DNA of 58,466 nt, taken from JAYZBC01 sp036339375. Lineage in GTDB: Bacteria; Pseudomonadota; Alphaproteobacteria; MPNO01; UBA2964. Where the stretch lies: assembly GCA_036339375.1 (NCBI GenBank), contig JAYZBC010000023.1:1-58466 (forward strand), read 5' to 3'. The position numbers were made by a program, and so were the translations under genes. The notes under the pieces were generated by a model, which was not told the DNA's origin, ran no database searches, and saw nothing but the letters and a program-made list of their open reading frames with translations. This document shows, one piece after another, positions 34,819 to 43,722 of the stretch. How positions within the stretch are numbered: position 1 is the stretch's first letter; every line of letters begins with the position of its first letter.

Positions 34819-36468
34819 GTGAAAACAAAGATAATAAAGGTTGAAGATACGCGTACCTGGAATGTTTACGGAGTTAAGAAGGACGCCCGAATTGTTTTTG
34901 AAGAAGACGTTATTGCTGAAATGCGTGACGGCATAAAACTGAAGACTAATGTTTTTCGACCAGATTTTGAAGGCAGGTATCCCGCAATCTTGAGCCTCGC
35001 TCCTTATGGTAAGCATTCTTATCCCCCTGATAAACAGTTTGAACGAATTCCCAATGTAGGATCCCTACCATTTTCTGAATTTACCGGGTGGGAAATGCCA
35101 GACCCAGTCTTTTGGGTTCCAAATGGTTATGTGGTGATTGGAGCAGATTGCCGGGCTACAAACGAATGTGAAGGCGACCATTTTGCTCACTTTGATTCTC
35201 AAATTTCTCGAGATTTCCACGATCTTGTTGAATGGGCAGCCCAACAAAATTGGTGTGATGGAAATGTGGGCGGAAATGGAGTTTCCTACCTTGCAGCGAC
35301 ACAATGGTTGGGTGCTTCAGAAAAACCACCTCATTTAAAAGCTATTATACCCTGGGAAGGGTTTAATGATTTTTATCGGGAGCATGTTACTCATGGCGGA
35401 ATACCCGATACAAATTTTTTCCGAGAAATTTGGGGTCGCCGAATGAACTCCGAAACCGGTTTTATCGCAAAAGGTGCTACGACAGAGGATATAGTTGCTG
35501 AACAAAAACAAAGACCTTTAATGGATGACTTTTGGCGGTCCAAACATCCAGATCTTAAAAACATTGATACCGCGGTTTTTGCAGTAGCCAGTTGGGCAAC
35601 TTGTGGATTACACACTCGCGGTTCAATCGAAGGGTTTAAACAGGCGAGTTCTGAAAATAAATGGCTTTACGGTCACGGACGTAAAGAATGGGAGACCTAT
35701 TACGCACGAGAAGGTTTGGAGAAGCAACGCAAATTCTTTGATTGTTTTTTAAAAGGCAAGGAAAACGGCATGCGGGAAATACCCCGTGTTTGCATAGAAG
35801 TACGGGATCATTTTTATAATGGCAGGGAGCGGTATTTTGAAGACTTTCCCGTACCACAAACGGAATATCGGCCCTTGTTTCTCGACGCTGCTGATTGCTC
35901 ATTAAATGAACAATCAGTGTCAGAAAAATCTGAAGAGCGTTATTCAGCTTTAAAATCGGATAAGCAGCAAGATTCTACTTCCTGGGATTACATTTTCGGA
36001 GAAGCCATCGATCTCATTGGACACATAAAATTAAAACTCTGGGTGAGTACTGAAGGTGGTGATGATCTCGATTTACACGTTGCCCTAAAAAAAATCGATA
36101 AACATGGAAACGAAGTATTTTTTCCAGATTTCCAGCATGTAGAAAGAGGTTTAGCGGCCAGTGGGTGGCTTCGTGTTTCCCATAGAGAATTGGATGAGGA
36201 GAGGTCGAACATTTATCAGCCATGGCTCAAACACAAAAGGCTTTTAAAGTTATCTCCACAGGAGGTGGTGTCGTGCGAAATTGAAATTTTACCTTCCGCA
36301 ACAGGGTTTTTGAAAGGCGATAAACTGCGTTTGATTGTGCAGGGTTATGATGTCTTAAACGTTTTTAATAGATTTAAACACGAAGAAACAGTCAATCGTG
36401 GGCAACACATAATATATACTGGTGGCCAATATGATTCTCACCTCTTAGTGCCAGTCGTACCTTTATAG
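34819..36468 (+). CDS. CocE/NonD-family hydrolase (X-Pro dipeptidyl-peptidase fold)
   Basis: The 549-residue serine hydrolase of the S15 family has an N-terminal alpha/beta domain with the nucleophile in GNGVSYLAA (near 157). A candidate His lies in YGHGRKEW (near 292). A C-terminal jelly-roll domain follows, with IDLIGHIKLKLWVSTEGGDDLDL near 400. CocE relatives cleave esters (cocaine esterase) or glutaryl amides. GTG 34819 is preceded by AAGGAGG. It stands at the left border of the catabolic island and is convergent with the bicupin gene (one base between stops). Substrate unknown. Confidence 0.9.
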   Translation: MKTKIIKVEDTRTWNVYGVKKDARIVFEEDVIAEMRDGIKLKTNVFRPDFEGRYPAILSLAPYGKHSYPPDKQFERIPNVGSLPFSEFTGWEMPDPVFWVPNGYVVIGADCRATNECEGDHFAHFDSQISRDFHDLVEWAAQQNWCDGNVGGNGVSYLAATQWLGASEKPPHLKAIIPWEGFNDFYREHVTHGGIPDTNFFREIWGRRMNSETGFIAKGATTEDIVAEQKQRPLMDDFWRSKHPDLKNIDTAVFAVASWATCGLHTRGSIEGFKQASSENKWLYGHGRKEWETYYAREGLEKQRKFFDCFLKGKENGMREIPRVCIEVRDHFYNGRERYFEDFPVPQTEYRPLFLDAADCSLNEQSVSEKSEERYSALKSDKQQDSTSWDYIFGEAIDLIGHIKLKLWVSTEGGDDLDLHVALKKIDKHGNEVFFPDFQHVERGLAASGWLRVSHRELDEERSNIYQPWLKHKRLLKLSPQEVVSCEIEILPSATGFLKGDKLRLIVQGYDVLNVFNRFKHEETVNRGQHIIYTGGQYDSHLLVPVVPL

Positions 36469-36469
36469 G

Positions 36470-37453
36470 TTAGTCGTTGCGTTTGGATCCCAGTAGGACA
36501 AAGACAATACGACAGGGTTCTGTGCCGGTGTTGACCCAGCTGTGGTTGTTGGCTTGCTGGACCATAACATCACCTGCGTGCATCCGAGTTTTTGCACCGT
36601 CGTCTAATTCCATATCGATTTCGCCACTTAAACAGACTACGTAATCGATACTGTCTGTTCGGTGCATTCGACCTGGAAGCCCAGGGGGGTAATCTATGAC
36701 TCGGCACCATGAACCCCTTTGTGGAGGTTCGATGTCGTTCTCGCGTAAGCCAAAATCTTCCGCTGACCAAATTTCCGCTGGTGTTTCATCACTACCCCAA
36801 ATTAGAGTTGAGACATTTCCACGAGCTCGTAATTGCCTTTGGGGAGCCAGGCCATCATTCATTATGATTGCCTTTCCTGCAGGGTCATGCGTTGTGACAA
36901 TGCGCCTTATGGGCGGTAATGGTGGTTTGTCGTTTTTTGTATAGGGTTCAATGGGTGTTAGTTTTTGAACGCCCGGGCCTATTAGGTTGTCATCCTTTGG
37001 TATTTTGGCTCCAATTAAAACAAAAGCCATCCGACAGGGTTGCGATCCTTTGTTGATCCATGAATGAATGGTGCCCTGTTGAACGAGAATGTCGTGGGGT
37101 CTCATTTTAACGTTCACACCATCATCAAGTTCCATGTCAATTTCACCTGATATACAGATTGCATAATCAAGCGTCTCGGTGCGGTGCATCATACCCGGTG
37201 CCCCCGGTGGAAATTCTACAATTCGGAACCACGAACCATCTGCATTAGGGGCAATTGAACTTTCCCGCAATCCAAAATCTTCACCAGTCCAGACCTCTGC
37301 CGGCGCCTCATCGGTACCCCAAATTAAAGTGGAAATATTACCTTCAGGACGAACCTTTTGATTTGGTGCGGCTCCGTCCATAAGAACTACCGCACGCTCA
37401 AGTTGATTATGTCCTGCCACAATTCTACGAATGGAAGTATTCTGGTTAGGCAT
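36470..37453 (-). CDS. Tandem-duplicated single-domain cupin protein
   Basis: The 327-residue protein is built from two near-identical cupin units (about residues 9-150 and 183-324) joined by a proline-rich linker. Both units contain FGLRE, PG-x-MHRT, SGEIDMELDDG and HSW at matching places with an offset of about 174 residues. Potential metal ligands are the His in MHRT and the His in HSW; the usual HxH of cupin motif 1 is reduced. It is cotranscribed with the carboxymuconolactone-type gene three bases upstream. A sensor or isomerase-like role is possible, but no reaction can be named. Confidence 0.85.
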   Translation of the reverse strand: MPNQNTSIRRIVAGHNQLERAVVLMDGAAPNQKVRPEGNISTLIWGTDEAPAEVWTGEDFGLRESSIAPNADGSWFRIVEFPPGAPGMMHRTETLDYAICISGEIDMELDDGVNVKMRPHDILVQQGTIHSWINKGSQPCRMAFVLIGAKIPKDDNLIGPGVQKLTPIEPYTKNDKPPLPPIRRIVTTHDPAGKAIIMNDGLAPQRQLRARGNVSTLIWGSDETPAEIWSAEDFGLRENDIEPPQRGSWCRVIDYPPGLPGRMHRTDSIDYVVCLSGEIDMELDDGAKTRMHAGDVMVQQANNHSWVNTGTEPCRIVFVLLGSKRND

Positions 37454-37456
37454 CAG

Positions 37457-38020
37457 TTAGGCTCCATTCTGTTTCGTAAAAGGATTGATATCTTCAGGCC
37501 CGGCTACGTCAAAGGAAACTAATAAAACCGCCACAGAAATATAAAACCCCAGTAAAACAACGAATTCTACAAGGGTTTCTTTTCCAAGCGTGGCTAAAGC
37601 TTTTGAATAAGTATCTTCGCTAAAATGTCTTTTTTCGATCATTTCGGTTGTGATGTCGAAAACCAGTTTTTCATCGGGGTCATAAAAATAGGGTCTGTTT
37701 CCCTTTCGAATTGCTTCTATGACACTATCCAAAACCCCAGCTCTTCGAGCACGTCTTTCGTGAACAACCCATTCGTATGGGGCGGAATAGGCTTTGGCTA
37801 TAGCCAAAATGGTTATTTCTTTTAAATTGTGAGGTAGCCGTGTATCCGACATCAAATGATCAATAAAACTCGAAACTGGATCACAGATTTCCGGTGTGTG
37901 CAATAAAACGGCAAACGGACCTGTTACCTGTCCTCCACTCCTTTGTGAAGCTATTCTGTCATATAATGCCCGCTGTATAGGGTTCATTTTTTCTAAAGGC
38001 ACAGGTTCTAACCTATCCAT
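37457..38020 (-). CDS. Carboxymuconolactone decarboxylase family protein (second copy)
   Basis: This 187-residue AhpD-fold helical protein carries the YEWVVHERRA motif near 84 and no CxxC pair. The start is ATG 38020, six bases after AAGGAG; the frame itself runs on to 38080. It is only distantly similar to the copy at 25356-25964, sharing motif and length but little else. It is paired with the duplicated cupin gene downstream, suggesting a two-step conversion. The function is not known for most members. Confidence 0.85.
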   Translation of the reverse strand: MDRLEPVPLEKMNPIQRALYDRIASQRSGGQVTGPFAVLLHTPEICDPVSSFIDHLMSDTRLPHNLKEITILAIAKAYSAPYEWVVHERRARRAGVLDSVIEAIRKGNRPYFYDPDEKLVFDITTEMIEKRHFSEDTYSKALATLGKETLVEFVVLLGFYISVAVLLVSFDVAGPEDINPFTKQNGA

Positions 38021-38331
38021 GGAAGTCTCCTTTTGAAATAAATAACAACATGCACGACAGATTTGTTTGCGGCAACTCAAGTCAATGTTTTTGACATTCT
38101 GCGGCTGGAAGGGTAGTTGGTTTTTCCGTTAAGTATGCAAAACTGTGAGTCCGGTGTTTTGGTTCCTTCAAGCCCTTCCAATACTCTTTATGCCAAAAAT
38201 TGGGTACTCGAAATTGCTTATATGCAATTAAGTTCGATGGATAAATTCAATGGAATAAGGCAAAAGAATTCTGTGCGAAGAAAATTTTTTTAGCGCGCCA
38301 AAATTTCCGAAAGCCAGCTTGTAAAAGCCTT
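38021..38331 (-). other. 311-bp intergenic region without a gene
   Basis: This AT-rich stretch lies between two minus-strand genes. It should contain the promoter of the carboxymuconolactone/cupin pair and the end of the hydrolase transcript. I found no RNA gene, repeat or convincing hairpin terminator. The Shine-Dalgarno AAGGAG of the pair lies at its left end. Confidence 0.5.
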
Positions 38332-39213
38332 TTAAGTTGCACTCAAGACAAACTCTGATACGCGCGAATTAAAAAGGCTCGGTTGTTCCCGAAAACAAAA
38401 ATGGCCGGCCTGGTTGAGGACACACATTTGAGCCTGTCGTTGCTTAGCAGCAATTAAATCGAAAATAATTTGACCTTGTTCTACAATGGCAGTTGGATCA
38501 TTTTTACCCCACATAACGAGTGTAGGGCGCTTAATCCCATTATCACGTAACTCAGCAAATGTTCTTTGTTTGTCTTCCACGAGTTTCGGCATGAATTGTT
38601 TTTTACTCAAGCCTTCCTTATCCATTTTTTTGCTGGCGACAATACTTTTCGGAAGTTCTGCCACTTCACAGACAGCGTCCAACCAAGTTTGGGTTATATG
38701 GTTGGGGTTAAAGGAATAATGTTCGATAATCCAGGACTGGCTTTCCCGACTGAGTCTTGGAACGGGTGGATTTTCCAAAACCTGCGCACTTCGGGGAGAT
38801 CCAGGTGCTAGTGTGTTTGTATCAACAATAACGCAGGTTCCAATGAACTCTGGGTGGTCTAAAGTTAAACGACATACGATATAACCACCTCGAGAATGGC
38901 CAACGATATTTGGCCTTTCAAGTTTCAACGCCCTTAAAAAACCGTATGCATGCTCGACAGTTCCCGACATTGTGTATTTGTCATCACTTAGGGGGTTTTC
39001 TGTATAGCCCTGGCCTAGTTTATCTACAGCCAAAACACGAAAATTTTTTGATAAATCCAAGAAATTAAGTTCCCAGTCGACAGCACACTCAGCCAAATTG
39101 CCTGATCCTAAGTTGCCCCCGTGGAATAAAACCAGTGGGGGTCCCTTCCCGGCATCGAAATACCGAGTGAGGACTCCATCAACATCGATGTATTTGGGTT
39201 CTGTCATTAACAT
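38332..39213 (-). CDS. Alpha/beta-fold hydrolase (MhpC-like)
   Basis: The 293-residue hydrolase has oxyanion segment FHGGNLGSG, nucleophile elbow GHSRGG (near 109), an acid around WGKNDPTA and His in NQAGHFCF near 270, a full visible triad. This resembles the C-C hydrolases that cut meta-ring-fission products (MhpC, BphD). ATG 39213, with GAAAG eight bases upstream, is preferred over TTG 39228. It is divergent from the phthalate-decarboxylase-like gene, which opens the plus-strand catabolic run, so a role in the same pathway is reasonable but unproven. Confidence 0.87.
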   Translation of the reverse strand: MLMTEPKYIDVDGVLTRYFDAGKGPPLVLFHGGNLGSGNLAECAVDWELNFLDLSKNFRVLAVDKLGQGYTENPLSDDKYTMSGTVEHAYGFLRALKLERPNIVGHSRGGYIVCRLTLDHPEFIGTCVIVDTNTLAPGSPRSAQVLENPPVPRLSRESQSWIIEHYSFNPNHITQTWLDAVCEVAELPKSIVASKKMDKEGLSKKQFMPKLVEDKQRTFAELRDNGIKRPTLVMWGKNDPTAIVEQGQIIFDLIAAKQRQAQMCVLNQAGHFCFREQPSLFNSRVSEFVLSAT

Positions 39214-39228
39214 ATTTTTTACTTTCAA

Positions 39229-39258
39229 TTGATAGGGATTTTGGATTTAAACTATAAT
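39229..39258 (+). promoter_or_regulatory. Candidate sigma-70 promoter for the 39.4-42.5 kb genes
   Basis: TTGATA (39229-39234) and a perfect TATAAT (39253-39258) are separated by 18 bases. Transcription would start near 39265, leaving a leader of about 128 bases before the plus-strand start at 39393. The -35 box abuts the start of the divergent hydrolase gene. Such matches also arise by chance in AT-rich DNA. Confidence 0.4.
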
Positions 39259-39392
39259 TGGAAAAAACATAGGTTTATGGTTTATAGAAATTTAGGTTTT
39301 AGAAAGGCTTATTTTCATTATTCTTATTTGATCTGAAAAAGATACAACAAAAAATATAAATGTTTACTCCTATAAATCGTATTGGAATTTAA

Positions 39393-40382
39393 ATGAAGGT
39401 AACACTGGCTTTAGAGCGTTATGAGCGGCATATTCCCTTCTTTTTAGGACAAGTGAAAATTCCCTCCGGTGTTGATTTAATACCCGTGGAGGTAGGCGAA
39501 GTCTCTCCTCGCCGTGACGGCACTGATCGACATAACCGAATGCTAAAACATCTTGAGTTTGATGTTTGTGAGATGTCTTTAGGTTCCTTTATTTTAGGAA
39601 AGTCGAGGGATCCTGACTTTCCATTTATTGGCGTTCCGGTTTTTCCACGCCGTTATTTTTCTTTGAGCCAGATTTTTGTAAATGCAAATTCTGGTATCGA
39701 CACTCCTAGAGATTTGGTTGGCCGAAATGTTGGGATAAATGCATTTCAAGTTACACTTTCTGTGTTAGCCAAAGGGGACCTCTCTAAGGAATACGATGTG
39801 CCTTGGCAGAAAATTAATTGGAAATGCATGCGCCCTGAACAATTACCGCTAAAATTTCCAGAAAATGTTTCAGTAGAACCCATCCCTCCGAATTCTGACA
39901 TTGGGGAAATGCTGGTTAATGGGGAGATTGATGCTTTGATTTCCCCACAGCAACCTTCCCGAACCTCTGAGGCGTTGGCCAATGCAGGTCCGAAGATTAG
40001 ACGGCTTTTTAAAAAACCTGAAGAAGAAGATAAACGGTATTTCAAAAAAAATGGATTTTTTCCAGTCATGCATTTATTGGTTATTCGAGACGAAGTTGCC
40101 AAAAGGTTGCCGTCATTGTCACGCGATTTGATTCTAATGTGGGAGGATGCAAAAAAAATAGCTTATAAATTTTATGAAGATCCTAACTATTCGATGTTAG
40201 CATGGTCGGACAACGTCTATCGAGCTGAGCGTGCATTTCTCGCCCCCGATTTGTGGCCATCCGGGGTCGAAGCTAATCGAAAAAATCTTGATTTATTTTT
40301 AAATTATTGTGCTGACCAAGGATTGATGGACAAAACCCTTTGTGTAAATGATTTGTTTGATCCTTTAGTCATTAATTCTTAA
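39393..40382 (+). CDS. 4,5-dihydroxyphthalate decarboxylase-like protein
   Basis: The 329-residue protein has a periplasmic-binding-protein-like fold but no signal peptide, so it is cytoplasmic. It follows the Pht5 (4,5-dihydroxyphthalate decarboxylase) family in length and segments: RHNRMLKHLEFDVCEMSLGSF, FPFIGVPVFPRRYFSL, and PRDLVGRNVGI. It may decarboxylate a hydroxylated aromatic acid. It leads a group with a flavoprotein and a [2Fe-2S] protein. No transporter neighbours are present, which argues against a binding-protein role. Several characterised-by-name-only members exist, so the true substrate may differ. Confidence 0.8.
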   Translation: MKVTLALERYERHIPFFLGQVKIPSGVDLIPVEVGEVSPRRDGTDRHNRMLKHLEFDVCEMSLGSFILGKSRDPDFPFIGVPVFPRRYFSLSQIFVNANSGIDTPRDLVGRNVGINAFQVTLSVLAKGDLSKEYDVPWQKINWKCMRPEQLPLKFPENVSVEPIPPNSDIGEMLVNGEIDALISPQQPSRTSEALANAGPKIRRLFKKPEEEDKRYFKKNGFFPVMHLLVIRDEVAKRLPSLSRDLILMWEDAKKIAYKFYEDPNYSMLAWSDNVYRAERAFLAPDLWPSGVEANRKNLDLFLNYCADQGLMDKTLCVNDLFDPLVINS

Positions 40383-40439
40383 TAATTTCAAACATTCACT
40401 TTTTTCCTATTTCGACGAAATAAAAATACGGTTACAAAA

Positions 40440-42137
40440 ATGATAGATCGAAAGATCAAAACAGACGTATTGGTAATTGGCGGCGGTGGGGGTGGATTAC
40501 GTGCGGCTGTTGCAGCACACGATGCCGGGGCCAAGGTACTAGTTTTATCAAAAGGCATCGTTGGAAAAAGTGGGTTAACTCAAACTGCTGTTACCGGGTT
40601 TCAGGTAGCACTTGGTTACGCGGATTCAAGAGATAATCCTGCTGTGCATTATGCTGATAGTATGAAGGGGAGCTATGGTTTAGCTGATGCTGAACTCGTT
40701 GAAATCTTCACTCGTGAGGGAATTGACGCTTTTAAAGATATAGAAGACTTTGGTGCTCGTTTTGACCGTGATAGCGAAGGTTCATTAATTCAGAGGAAGC
40801 TCGATTCTTCACAGACCTATGCCCGTTCTGTCAAAAAAGGGGACGCGCTTGGCACACCCATTATGCAAGCCCTCCGACGGCAAATAAACAAACGAAAAAT
40901 AGGACGGCTTCACGAAGTGTTTGTTACCGAAATTTTAAAGGATGGTGAAAAGGTGGCCGGTGCGGTAGGTCTAGATTTCAGAACAGGAGAAATTCTCCAA
41001 ATAAAAGCTGGAGCCATTATCATCGCAGCTGGGGGCGCTGGGGAACTTTTTCCGGTTAACAGTAATACACCAGATTCCACTGGTGATGGATACGTAATTG
41101 CTCTAGAGGCCGGGGCAGATTTGGTGGATATGGAATTCATTTTGATGCTCGGTCATGCGGTTTTATATCCAAGGACTGTGCGTGGTGTTTTATTTACTTT
41201 TCAGTATTTGTTGTCCAAAGGCGCACGCCAACTTTATAACTCAGATGGCGAGACGTTCTTATCAAAATATGATCCAGAAGGTAGTAATAATCCGGCTCGC
41301 CACATATATGCTAGAGCCATCTATGGGGAAGTTCGTGCGGGACGAGGGAGTTTACACGGAGGTGCCTATTTTGATCCTGGATCAGTTTCGGAGGAAACAT
41401 TATTAGAATCTTTACCTTCACAGACAAAATATCTTGAATCCTTTGGTGTAGATATGACCAAACCGTTAGAAGTTGGGGTGGCTGCTCACTATATGTGTGG
41501 AGGAATTCAAATCGATGCTGACGCACAATCCACCCTAAAAGGCCTTTTTGCGGTAGGGGAGGTTTCTGGAGGTCCCCACGGCGGTGGTCGCATAGGAGGA
41601 AATTCCTTAACAGAAATTTTGGTTTTTGGAAAAAGAGCGGGAAACGCTGCCGCTGATGTGGCGCTAACACAAGGGGAGGTGTCAATAGACTTAAAACAGG
41701 CCAAAACAGCATCTAATAGTCTATTAAAACACCTTAAAGGAGAACGTAACGGAAAACGTCCAAACGAAATTAAAGAAAATTTACAAGAAATTATGAATCA
41801 AAATGTTGGTGTTGTTCGAAACGAAAACGGCTTGAAAAGTGCAGTGAAAGGTATCAAACAGATTATATCCACCGATTTAAACGAAATGTCATTGTCGAAT
41901 CGGGAGCGTGTTGCTAATTACGATTGGATAGAAGCTTTGGAAGTATCGTTTATGTTGCGTCTCGGGCAAGTTTTAGCTGGGGCTGCAATGATGCGGACAG
42001 AAAGTCGGGGCGCCCATTATAGGGAAGATTTTCCAAAACAAAATGATTCAGAATGGTTAAAGAATATCCTCATTCGTAAAAAGAATGAGGTACTGGAATT
42101 TGAGCCCAAACCAGCCAACAAGTGGCAGTTCGGATAA
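40440..42137 (+). CDS. SdhA/FrdA-like FAD flavoprotein subunit
   Basis: The 565-residue flavoprotein has the FAD motif GGGGGGLRAA near 15, the fumarate-reductase-type segment SKGIVGKSGLTQTA, and late FAD contacts GLFAVGEVSGGPHGGGRIGGNSL near 380. The C-terminal helical domain resembles SdhA and aspartate oxidase. It is followed by a free-standing SdhB-like [2Fe-2S] gene, suggesting a two-component dehydrogenase or reductase. No membrane anchor genes (SdhC/D) and no [4Fe-4S]/[3Fe-4S] domain are nearby. The substrate is probably an enoyl or cyclic acid rather than succinate. Confidence 0.85.
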   Translation: MIDRKIKTDVLVIGGGGGGLRAAVAAHDAGAKVLVLSKGIVGKSGLTQTAVTGFQVALGYADSRDNPAVHYADSMKGSYGLADAELVEIFTREGIDAFKDIEDFGARFDRDSEGSLIQRKLDSSQTYARSVKKGDALGTPIMQALRRQINKRKIGRLHEVFVTEILKDGEKVAGAVGLDFRTGEILQIKAGAIIIAAGGAGELFPVNSNTPDSTGDGYVIALEAGADLVDMEFILMLGHAVLYPRTVRGVLFTFQYLLSKGARQLYNSDGETFLSKYDPEGSNNPARHIYARAIYGEVRAGRGSLHGGAYFDPGSVSEETLLESLPSQTKYLESFGVDMTKPLEVGVAAHYMCGGIQIDADAQSTLKGLFAVGEVSGGPHGGGRIGGNSLTEILVFGKRAGNAAADVALTQGEVSIDLKQAKTASNSLLKHLKGERNGKRPNEIKENLQEIMNQNVGVVRNENGLKSAVKGIKQIISTDLNEMSLSNRERVANYDWIEALEVSFMLRLGQVLAGAAMMRTESRGAHYREDFPKQNDSEWLKNILIRKKNEVLEFEPKPANKWQFG

Positions 42138-42144
42138 TTAGTTA

Positions 42145-42456
42145 ATGGGGACGATAGTGATAACCTTATTTCGGTACGATCCGAAAGTGGATTTGGAGGG
42201 TAAGGAGGTTAGTTATGAAATATCAACCGAGGGCCCAATCTCTATTTTACAAGCTATAAGAAAGGTTTATCAAACGAAGGATGCGAGCTTGTCCTTTAGG
42301 AATTCTGATTGTCGACGCGGTGTTTGCGGCATATGTTCAATGATGGTTGATGGCCGTCGTCAACTGACCTGCATGTGTTTGGCAACAAACGGCATGGTGG
42401 TTGGGCCACCGCCAAACCGCAGGTTGATAAAGGATTTGGTATTTGAAACGGACTAA
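42145..42456 (+). CDS. Free-standing SdhB-type [2Fe-2S] ferredoxin
   Basis: The 103-residue protein corresponds to only the N-terminal domain of succinate dehydrogenase iron-sulfur subunits. The cluster motif is DCRRGVCGICSMMVDGRRQLTC (residues about 53-74): C54, C59, C62 and C74 are the ligands. The [4Fe-4S]/[3Fe-4S] half of SdhB is missing and the gene ends cleanly with its own stop. It starts seven bases after the flavoprotein stop, so the two are co-translated and probably form a complex in which this protein takes electrons from FAD. Confidence 0.85.
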   Translation: MGTIVITLFRYDPKVDLEGKEVSYEISTEGPISILQAIRKVYQTKDASLSFRNSDCRRGVCGICSMMVDGRRQLTCMCLATNGMVVGPPPNRRLIKDLVFETD

Positions 42457-42618
42457 TGTAGCGTTGCTTTGGAATAAAACACAATAAATGTAAGGTCTAA
42501 GGGATAGAAACTTTTTATGAAGTTTACCCCGTTTTAATTTTAAAATAAAAATCGTTTAGAGCTTGACGATTTAAAAAGAAATCCTAAATTCAATTTCAAT
42601 AAAAAATGAGGGAGAAGA

Positions 42619-43551
42619 ATGAAATTATTGCATTTTAACGACTTCAGTCTGGGAGTACTTAAAGGAAATAACGTTGTGGACGTTACCTCAGTAGTTTCTG
42701 ACATTCCACAAACTGGTCCTCAGGAAAGGATAAACGGTTTGATTCAAAACTTTGATGATTACCGTGAAAAACTTGAAGCGGTGGTTTCGGAAAATGATGG
42801 AACGCCCCTAGCTAGTGTTCACATACGTCCGCCCCTACCCAGGCCGGGCAATATCGATTGTATGGCAGTTAATTACATGGAGGATGGCACGCGTGATGAA
42901 CCAGCCCCAATCAATGCATTTATGAAATCTCCCAATAGCGTAATTGGTGATGATGACACGATGATCTTACCGGATATTCCGGCCACTGTTTTTGAGGGTG
43001 AAGCAGAGCTTGCTCTTGTTATTGGTAAACGTGCAACCAATGTAAGTGAAACTGAGGCAATGGATTATGTTTTTGGCTATACTAATTTTATCGATGGCTC
43101 AGCCCGAGGTTTATTACCCCCCGGTAATACATTCTATCAGATGAAGGCTCGCAATACTTTTGCCCCGATGGGTCCATACATTGTTACAAAAGATGAAATT
43201 GATAACCCACAAAATTTACAAGTCAATCTCTGGAATAATGGAGCCCTCAGGCAAAATTTCAATACTGATGATATGGCGCATAAAATTCCCCGCTGTATTT
43301 CCTGGGTTAGCTCGATTCACACTTTAGAACCGGGGGATATTTTGGCAACTGGTACAAATCATCGTGGCCTTAATCCCTTCATGGATGGGGATAGAATTGA
43401 GCTTGAAATTGAGGGATTGGGACGATTAACAATTCACATAAAGGACGAGTTAAAACGCACTTGGGAGAGAGTAACAAGGTTGGAACACGCCGAACGAGGA
43501 GCCGACGGTGTCCATACGCCCCAGCTTACAGGTAAGTATGCTGCAACGTAA
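42619..43551 (+). CDS. Fumarylacetoacetate hydrolase family protein
   Basis: The 310-residue protein carries the FAH metal-binding signature: EGEAELALVIGK near 131 supplies the acidic ligands, and the segments GYTNFIDGSARG and LEPGDILATGTNHRG follow. The family hydrolyses C-C bonds of acylpyruvates or decarboxylates 2-hydroxyhepta-dienedioate in aromatic catabolism. GAGGGAGAAG precedes ATG 42619. It fits as a late step after ring opening. It is transcribed with the same-strand catabolic genes, with 162 bases before it. Confidence 0.9.
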   Translation: MKLLHFNDFSLGVLKGNNVVDVTSVVSDIPQTGPQERINGLIQNFDDYREKLEAVVSENDGTPLASVHIRPPLPRPGNIDCMAVNYMEDGTRDEPAPINAFMKSPNSVIGDDDTMILPDIPATVFEGEAELALVIGKRATNVSETEAMDYVFGYTNFIDGSARGLLPPGNTFYQMKARNTFAPMGPYIVTKDEIDNPQNLQVNLWNNGALRQNFNTDDMAHKIPRCISWVSSIHTLEPGDILATGTNHRGLNPFMDGDRIELEIEGLGRLTIHIKDELKRTWERVTRLEHAERGADGVHTPQLTGKYAAT

Positions 43552-43722
43552 TATGTTTTTGTTAAAGGAAAATCTCTTTTCCTTTGTAAATAAGAGAGGA
43601 CTTCTGAAGGTGTTGCCAAATGCAAAACCATTATCTTGAAAATTTATTAATACAATTACTTTGCCAAGGTAAAAGTTTTGAGTTTGTTTCCCAATTTTCC
43701 ATCGATAATTTGTTAAATTACT

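Noticed and set aside
43564..43585. 9-bp AT-rich hairpin after the fumarylacetoacetase-family gene
   Set aside because: No T-run follows and AT-rich inverted repeats are expected by chance, so a terminator call is unsupported.
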